Of a stretch of DNA of 41,533 nucleotides, positions 37,393 through 41,533 are shown piece by piece (position 1 is the first letter of the stretch; every line of letters begins with the position of its first letter). The notes beneath the pieces were generated by a model. That model ran no database searches. It saw only the letters and a program-made list of their open reading frames with translations, and had not been told where the DNA came from. Position numbers and translations under genes: made by a program. The DNA is taken from contig MEZG01000068.1 in assembly GCA_001775965.1 (NCBI GenBank), forward strand, positions 1-41,533. Direction: 5' to 3'. The stretch comes from Candidatus Bathyarchaeota archaeon RBG_13_60_20 (GTDB taxonomy: Archaea > Thermoproteota > Bathyarchaeia > TCS64).

Positions 37393-38028
37393 ATGATAAT
37401 AACGAAGGCGAAACCCGAGGAAGAACTGAACGAGATGCTGAAGCCCTACGAGAAGCTGTTCGTGGTGGGCTGCGGAACATGCTCCACGAGCTGCATGACG
37501 GGCGGCGAGGAGCAGGTGGCCGAGATGGTGAAGAAGCTGGGCGACCGGGCCATAGGCTCTGCCGTCGTGGAGGACCCCTGCGACCTGAGGATAGCCCGAA
37601 AGGAGCTGAAGGAGTTCAAGGCCAAGGTCCAGGGGGCTGACGCGGTGCTCGTCATGAGCTGCGGCGCCGGTGTCCAGACCGTCGGCGACTACTCCAAGAA
37701 GATAGTGCTGCCAGCCCTGGACACCCTGTTCATAGGCCAGACGGAGCGCCTGGGGAAGTTCCACGACGTCTGCAAGGCGTGCGGCGAGTGCATCCTGGAC
37801 GAGACGGGGGGCGTCTGCCCTGTCACCCGCTGCGCCAAGGGGCTGCTCAACGGGCCCTGCGGCGGCCAGGTGAAGGGCAAGTGCGAGGTGGGCAAATACG
37901 AGAACGACTGCGCCTGGGTGCTCATATACGACAGGCTCAAGGAGCAGGGCCGACCCGAGCTCTTCGAGTTGTTCAGGCCGCCCAGGGATAACAGCAAGAA
38001 GGTGCTCACCCAGCATCACGTCTTCTAG
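37393..38028 (+). CDS. metV: MetV, zinc/iron-sulfur partner of methylene-pterin reductase
   Basis: MetV-type proteins (PF12225, methylene-tetrahydrofolate reductase C-terminal domain) form complexes with MetF and link it to ferredoxin or other electron sources. The 211-residue protein has an N-terminal cysteine motif C-x2-C-x3-C (GCGTCSTSCMTGG) and a C-terminal group of cysteines (CKACGECILDETGGVCPVTRCAKGLLNGPCGG...CEVG), which can hold iron-sulfur clusters or zinc. ATG 37393 is preceded by a gaggtgag ribosome site. No RnfC2 or hydrogenase gene follows, so the electron donor is unknown. Confidence 0.92.
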   Translation: MIITKAKPEEELNEMLKPYEKLFVVGCGTCSTSCMTGGEEQVAEMVKKLGDRAIGSAVVEDPCDLRIARKELKEFKAKVQGADAVLVMSCGAGVQTVGDYSKKIVLPALDTLFIGQTERLGKFHDVCKACGECILDETGGVCPVTRCAKGLLNGPCGGQVKGKCEVGKYENDCAWVLIYDRLKEQGRPELFELFRPPRDNSKKVLTQHHVF

Positions 38029-38039
38029 CCTTTTCCCCG

Positions 38040-38101
38040 GCTTCACCATACCTTCATATGCACTGGCTCCCCACTCAGACTTGTTCAAGGTTCGGTGAAG
38101 C
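38040..38101. promoter_or_regulatory. Inverted repeat between metV and korA
   Basis: GCTTCACC at 38040-38047 and GGTGAAGC at 38094-38101 are perfect 8-base inverted repeats 46 bases apart. They bracket the 76-base gap. The right arm touches a TATA-like gcttattg. It may be an operator pair or a loose hairpin after metV. Confidence 0.35.
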
Positions 38102-38104
38102 TTA

Positions 38105-39847
38105 TTGAAGTGCAAGGGTTTGAGGGACGACACTGTGTCAGTCGTCATTGGGGGCGAGGCGGGGCAGGGCATCAGCAGGAGCGGGGAGCTCTTGGGGAAG
38201 GCGCTGATGCGCTGTGGGTTCCACTGTTACGGGACCATGGACTACCCTAGCCTCATACGGGGTGGCCATAACTTCTACCAGCTGAGGGCGTCCTCCAGGC
38301 CCGTGTACAGCCAGACGCCCTACGCCGATGTCCTCATAGCCCTCAACAGGGAGTCGGTGGGGCTCCATCTAGGAAGCATGAACGCGGGCGGGGGCGTCAT
38401 CCACGACGAGCGCGACGCGCTGGAGGAGGGGCTGGGCAGGGACCGGGGAATCAACCTCTACCCGGTGCCCCTCACGGACATCGTGAAGGAGCTGGGGGGC
38501 CCGGATATCATGAGGAACACGGTGGCCCTGGGCGCAGCCTCGGCCCTCATCGGCCTCGACGCGGGCACGCTCAAGCAGGTGGTGGCCGAGACCTTCGAGG
38601 GGCGGGAGAAGATCATCAAGATGAACGAGGACGCCATCCAGAGGGGATACACGTACGTGGCCGGGCAAGACTACGGGTTCGGGTGCTGCTTGGAGTCAGG
38701 GGAGCGCCCCCGAGGGCAGTGGCTCACCGGGAACGACGCGATTGCCCTGGGCGCTATGGCCGCCGGATGCAAGTTCTACTCTGCTTACCCCATGACCCCC
38801 GCGAGCCCCCTCCTTCACTACTTCGCGAGCCACGACAAGGCGGGGGGCACGGTGGCTATCCAGACAGAGTCCGAGATAGCGGCCGCCATGATGGCCATAG
38901 GCGCCTCCTACGCTGGGATACGCAGCATGACGGGGACCAGTGGTGGCGGCTTCAGCCTCATGACGGAGAGTCTGAGCCTGGCCGCCATGTCCGAGACGCC
39001 CCTGGTGGTCATGCTGGGGCAGAGACCGGGGCCCAGCACAGGCCTCGCCACCTACTCGGCCCAGGGGGACCTCCTCTTCGCCGTGTACGGAGCCCACGGA
39101 GAGTTCCAGAGGATCGTCGTGGCGCCTGGGGACGTGGATGAGTGCTTCTACCTGGCAGCCGAGGCGTTCAACCTAGCCGAGCGGTTCCAGATACCTGTCA
39201 TCCTGCTGACGGACAAGACTCTAGTGGAGAGTAACCAGACCACTGACGCCTTCGACCTGTCCAGGGTCAGCATAGACAGGGGTAAGCTGGTTGAGTCTTG
39301 GGAGGGGCCCGGAGAGTACCTGAGGTACAGGGACGATGAGGACGGCGTTTCCCCCCGGGCTTTCCCGGGCGCCGAGGGCATACTGGTCCCCGCGAACAGC
39401 AACGAGCATCTGGAGAACGGGTTAAGCACCTCCAGCTCCGAGGCCGTGGCTAAGATGGTGGACAAGCGCTTCAGGAAGGCACAGCATATAAGGGCCGCCG
39501 TGGAGGGGCTCCAGCCAATCAGGGTCTACGGGGATAAGAGACCCAGGGTCACCCTGGTGGGGTGGGGCGGGACAAAGGGGCCCGCCCTGGAGGCCCTCGG
39601 GATGCTCAGGGACGACGGCGTGAAGGCGAGGTTCGTGCAGGTGGTGTTCATGGAGCCGTTCCCCGGCGGCCTGGAGAAGTACCTAAAGGGCACCTGCGTC
39701 CTCTTCGAGGACAACAGGTCGGCTCAGCTGGGGACCCTCATCAGGCTCAACACCGGGTATGCCTTCAAGCACGTGGGGCTCCGCTACGACGGCCGCCCAT
39801 TCAACCCGGGTGAGATCAGGGACAGGGTGCTGGAGGTGCTCGGATGA
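38105..39847 (+). CDS. korA: 2-oxoacid:ferredoxin oxidoreductase, fused gamma-alpha subunit
   Basis: This is the large subunit of a two-subunit (Sulfolobus-type) ketoacid:ferredoxin oxidoreductase. The gamma domain is N-terminal (residues 1 to about 180; VVIGGEAGQGI, YPSLIRGGHNFYQLR). The alpha domain follows, with the signature YPMTPASPLLHYF (related to the YPITP motif), GASYAGIRSMTGTSGGGFSLM and a C-terminal transketolase-like part. Family members act on pyruvate, 2-oxoglutarate or several ketoacids; the substrate is not readable here. Start TTG 38105 or TTG 38120; the second gives the usual short N-terminus. It overlaps korB by four bases (ATGA). Confidence 0.9.
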   Translation: MKCKGLRDDTVSVVIGGEAGQGISRSGELLGKALMRCGFHCYGTMDYPSLIRGGHNFYQLRASSRPVYSQTPYADVLIALNRESVGLHLGSMNAGGGVIHDERDALEEGLGRDRGINLYPVPLTDIVKELGGPDIMRNTVALGAASALIGLDAGTLKQVVAETFEGREKIIKMNEDAIQRGYTYVAGQDYGFGCCLESGERPRGQWLTGNDAIALGAMAAGCKFYSAYPMTPASPLLHYFASHDKAGGTVAIQTESEIAAAMMAIGASYAGIRSMTGTSGGGFSLMTESLSLAAMSETPLVVMLGQRPGPSTGLATYSAQGDLLFAVYGAHGEFQRIVVAPGDVDECFYLAAEAFNLAERFQIPVILLTDKTLVESNQTTDAFDLSRVSIDRGKLVESWEGPGEYLRYRDDEDGVSPRAFPGAEGILVPANSNEHLENGLSTSSSEAVAKMVDKRFRKAQHIRAAVEGLQPIRVYGDKRPRVTLVGWGGTKGPALEALGMLRDDGVKARFVQVVFMEPFPGGLEKYLKGTCVLFEDNRSAQLGTLIRLNTGYAFKHVGLRYDGRPFNPGEIRDRVLEVLG

Positions 39848-40701
39848 GCCTCACCATGAAGGATCTGGACACGGGCGCCACCAACACCTGGTGCCCTGGA
39901 TGCGGCAATTTCGCTATCCTCATGACCGTGAAACAGGCCCTCATCCAGCTGGGCCTCAACCCCAGCCAGGTGGTGGCCGTCTCCGGGATCGGGTGCCACG
40001 GCAAGACCACGGACTACCTCAAGGTGAACACCTTCCACGTGATCCACGGCCGCGTGCTGCCCGCGGCCACGGCCATAAAGCTGGCCAACCACGGGCTCAC
40101 AGTGCTGGGCTTCGCAGGGGACGGCGACGCCTTCAACATAGGGATGGGCCACTTCCCCCACGCGGCCCGCCGCAACGTGAACATGGCTTACATAGTGCAC
40201 GACAACCTCATCTACGGGCTCACCACGGGCCAGGCCAGCCCCACCAGCAGGCAGGGCCTCGTCACCAAGACCACGCCCAGGGGCAGCGCGGAGCCCGGCG
40301 TCAACCCCCTCACCCAGAGCCTCACCGGGGGCGCCACCTTCGTGGCCCGCACCTTCGCGGGCGAGGCAAAGCACATGACCGAGGTGCTGAAGCGGGCAAT
40401 AACCCACAGGGGATTCGCCGTGGTGGACGTGCTCCAGCCCTGCGTCACCTTCAACAGGGTGAACACCTACGAGTTCTACAAGCAGCGCGTCCGCAAGCTG
40501 GAGGAGGAGGGCCACGACGAGGGCGACTTCGAGGCCGCGTACAGGCGGGCCCAGGAGTGGGGCGACGTCATACCCATCGGCGTCTTCTACGTGGAGGAGC
40601 GGCCCACCTATGAGGATGGCTTCCCCGCCCTAGCCGGGGGTCCCCTGGTCGGTCAGCCCCTCAGCAGGGACCTTTCCGGGCTCATGGCCGAGTTCAAGTA
40701 G
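39844..40701 (+). CDS. korB: 2-oxoacid:ferredoxin oxidoreductase, beta subunit
   Basis: This is the small, thiamine-diphosphate-binding subunit of the enzyme encoded with korA. It has the [4Fe-4S] ligands C17, C20 and C51 plus a late cysteine near 200 (LQPCVTFN), matching the four-cysteine pattern of two-subunit archaeal enzymes. The TPP site reads GDGDAFNIGMGHF followed by RRNVNMAYIVHDN. It is 285 residues long. The position beside acetyl-CoA synthesis genes suggests ketoacid synthesis from acyl-CoA with reduced ferredoxin, but the reverse direction is equally possible. A 42-base gap separates it from the convergent amidase. Confidence 0.92.
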   Translation: MSLTMKDLDTGATNTWCPGCGNFAILMTVKQALIQLGLNPSQVVAVSGIGCHGKTTDYLKVNTFHVIHGRVLPAATAIKLANHGLTVLGFAGDGDAFNIGMGHFPHAARRNVNMAYIVHDNLIYGLTTGQASPTSRQGLVTKTTPRGSAEPGVNPLTQSLTGGATFVARTFAGEAKHMTEVLKRAITHRGFAVVDVLQPCVTFNRVNTYEFYKQRVRKLEEEGHDEGDFEAAYRRAQEWGDVIPIGVFYVEERPTYEDGFPALAGGPLVGQPLSRDLSGLMAEFK

Positions 40702-40743
40702 CCGCCGCGTCCTCCCCAAGAGGTCCACAGAGGACTGTTGTGT

Positions 40744-41533
40744 TCACGCGAGCTCCGGGAACAGAGGTGGGGGCCTCCTGTGCCCTGTCGCCTGCTCGTA
40801 GGCGTAGGCAAAGCCGAGGAGCGTGGGCTCGCTGAACAGGGGGCCCACGAGCTGGAGGCCTGCGGGGAGGCCGCCGCCTGTGTACCCCATGGGGACGCTG
40901 AGGCCCGGCATGCCCGTGTGCGGGGGTATCCTCTGGCTGTTGTCCCCGTGGGGGCTGTCAAGGTCGCCGACGAGGCGGGGAGGGTTGCTCCACGTTGGGT
41001 ATGCGAGGGCGTCAACCCCTGCGCCCCTCATGGCCCCGGCCACCGTCTCCCTCAGCCTGATGTTCCTGGGCTCCGTGTACACATCCCCACAGCCGGGCTC
41101 ACACACCTCGAGCATCTGTCTGAGCCTGTCAGCTATGTAGTCGCTGTAGAGGCCGCTGTCCACGATGCTCCTCAGCGTCCTGTGGGGTGGGTCGGGCAGG
41201 GTGGCGAGGTACGCCTCCAGGTCCCTCTTGAACGTTCGGCACCAGATGTCTGAGGTCAGCTCCTCGAAATCCGGGACGACTAGGGGGTCCACCAGCTCCG
41301 CTCCACAACTCTCCAGGTCGGCCAGGGCGTGCTCGAATACCCTCAGCACATCGGGGTCGGTGGAGGGCTGGTCTGTGCAGAGCCTGAACACGCCGACACA
41401 TGCCCCCTCCAGGGCGTCGTCTATCAGGGAGCCCGTGTAGCTGCCCGGCACCCTGCCTATGCTCAGAGCCGTCACCGGGTCGGTTGGATCGTACCCGGCG
41501 ACCGCCTCCAGGACCCGGGCCGCGTCCTCCACG
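40744..41533 (-). CDS. Amidase signature family protein, C-terminal part (cut by window edge)
   Basis: The C-terminal 262 or so residues of an amidase-signature enzyme, a relative of GatA and other amidases, are visible. The N-terminal part with the Ser-Ser-Lys catalytic triad and GGSSGG signature lies beyond the window. Visible family stretches are VEDAARVLEAVAGYDPTDP, MRGAGVDALAYPTWSNPP and GMPGLSVPMGYTGGGLPAGLQLVGPLFSEPTLLGFAYAYEQATGHR. The frame is open to the edge, and the apparent first codon is an internal GTG, not a start. The overall sequence resembles stand-alone amidases more than the tRNA-dependent GatA, but this cannot be settled from the fragment. Confidence 0.85.
   Translation of the reverse strand, partial: VEDAARVLEAVAGYDPTDPVTALSIGRVPGSYTGSLIDDALEGACVGVFRLCTDQPSTDPDVLRVFEHALADLESCGAELVDPLVVPDFEELTSDIWCRTFKRDLEAYLATLPDPPHRTLRSIVDSGLYSDYIADRLRQMLEVCEPGCGDVYTEPRNIRLRETVAGAMRGAGVDALAYPTWSNPPRLVGDLDSPHGDNSQRIPPHTGMPGLSVPMGYTGGGLPAGLQLVGPLFSEPTLLGFAYAYEQATGHRRPPPLFPELA

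Noticed and set aside
1..41533. CRISPR arrays, insertion sequences, integrase or attachment sites
   Set aside because: No regularly spaced repeats, transposase or integrase frames were seen on either strand. The region reads as core chromosome.

Overview
The window is a GC-rich, gene-dense stretch of an archaeal chromosome (base composition judged by eye, not counted). Archaeal markers are a fibrillarin-like rRNA methyltransferase, the methanofuran/tetrahydromethanopterin (H4MPT) enzymes Mch, Ftr and FwdABCD, archaeal CdhABCDE, TATA-like promoters close to start codons, and many TTG/GTG starts. An archaeal CODH/ACS and H4MPT branch combined with a bacterial-type MetF+MetV pair, with no mcr genes here, suggests a non-methanogenic, acetogenic or carbon-fixing archaeon. 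A Bathyarchaeia-like member of the TACK group is my best guess; this is inference, as no rRNA gene is present. I see no tRNA, rRNA, CRISPR array, insertion sequence or prophage. The longest gene-free gap is about 165 bases.

Layout. 1-6.7 kb is housekeeping and miscellaneous: a small Cys-rich protein and FlpA (+), RNase HII and a glycosyltransferase (-), a second glycosyltransferase (+), an MlrC-type M81 family protein and a methylguanine-DNA methyltransferase (-), and Maf (+). 6.8-8.6 kb is a phosphate-uptake pair (Na/Pi cotransporter and PhoU-like DUF47). 8.6-10.0 kb (-) is a redox set: iron-sulfur flavoprotein, archaeoflavoprotein AfpA, and a ferredoxin with an Asp in one cluster motif. 10.1-14.5 kb (+) is a CODH/ACS maturation set: a RACo-like corrinoid activator, two CooC-like nickel ATPases and a CofE-like ligase. 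14.5-18.7 kb (-) is an H4MPT biosynthesis operon: COG2413 nucleotidyltransferase, DUF447, beta-RFAP synthase, dihydropteroate-synthase-like protein. 18.7-21.1 kb holds a CitG-like protein, a CBS protein, a pyruvate-kinase-C-like protein and a small winged-helix regulator. 21.2-29.2 kb (+) is one tight operon, mch-fwdD-fwdB-fwdA-ftr-fwdC-mptN-like-COG2413. 29.2-36.3 kb (-) is cdhABCDE. 36.4-38.0 kb is metF-metV, 38.1-40.7 kb a two-subunit 2-oxoacid:ferredoxin oxidoreductase, and 40.7 kb to the edge the C-terminal part of an amidase.

Together these encode most of an archaeal Wood-Ljungdahl pathway. CO2 is reduced to formyl-methanofuran (Fwd), moved to H4MPT (Ftr), dehydrated (Mch), presumably reduced to methyl by MetFV, and joined with CO by CODH/ACS. 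A ketoacid oxidoreductase sits downstream of acetyl-CoA. The maturation and cofactor-synthesis genes lie alongside. Not seen in this window are a methylene-H4MPT dehydrogenase (Mtd), Mer, FwdE/F/G, hydrogenases and Hdr.

The most promising undescribed element is a pair of COG2413-type nucleotidyltransferases. One heads the H4MPT biosynthesis operon and the other ends the mch-fwd operon. With the CitG-like, MptN-like and CofE-like proteins, they are candidates for the poorly known late steps (tail assembly) of methanopterin-type cofactor synthesis.
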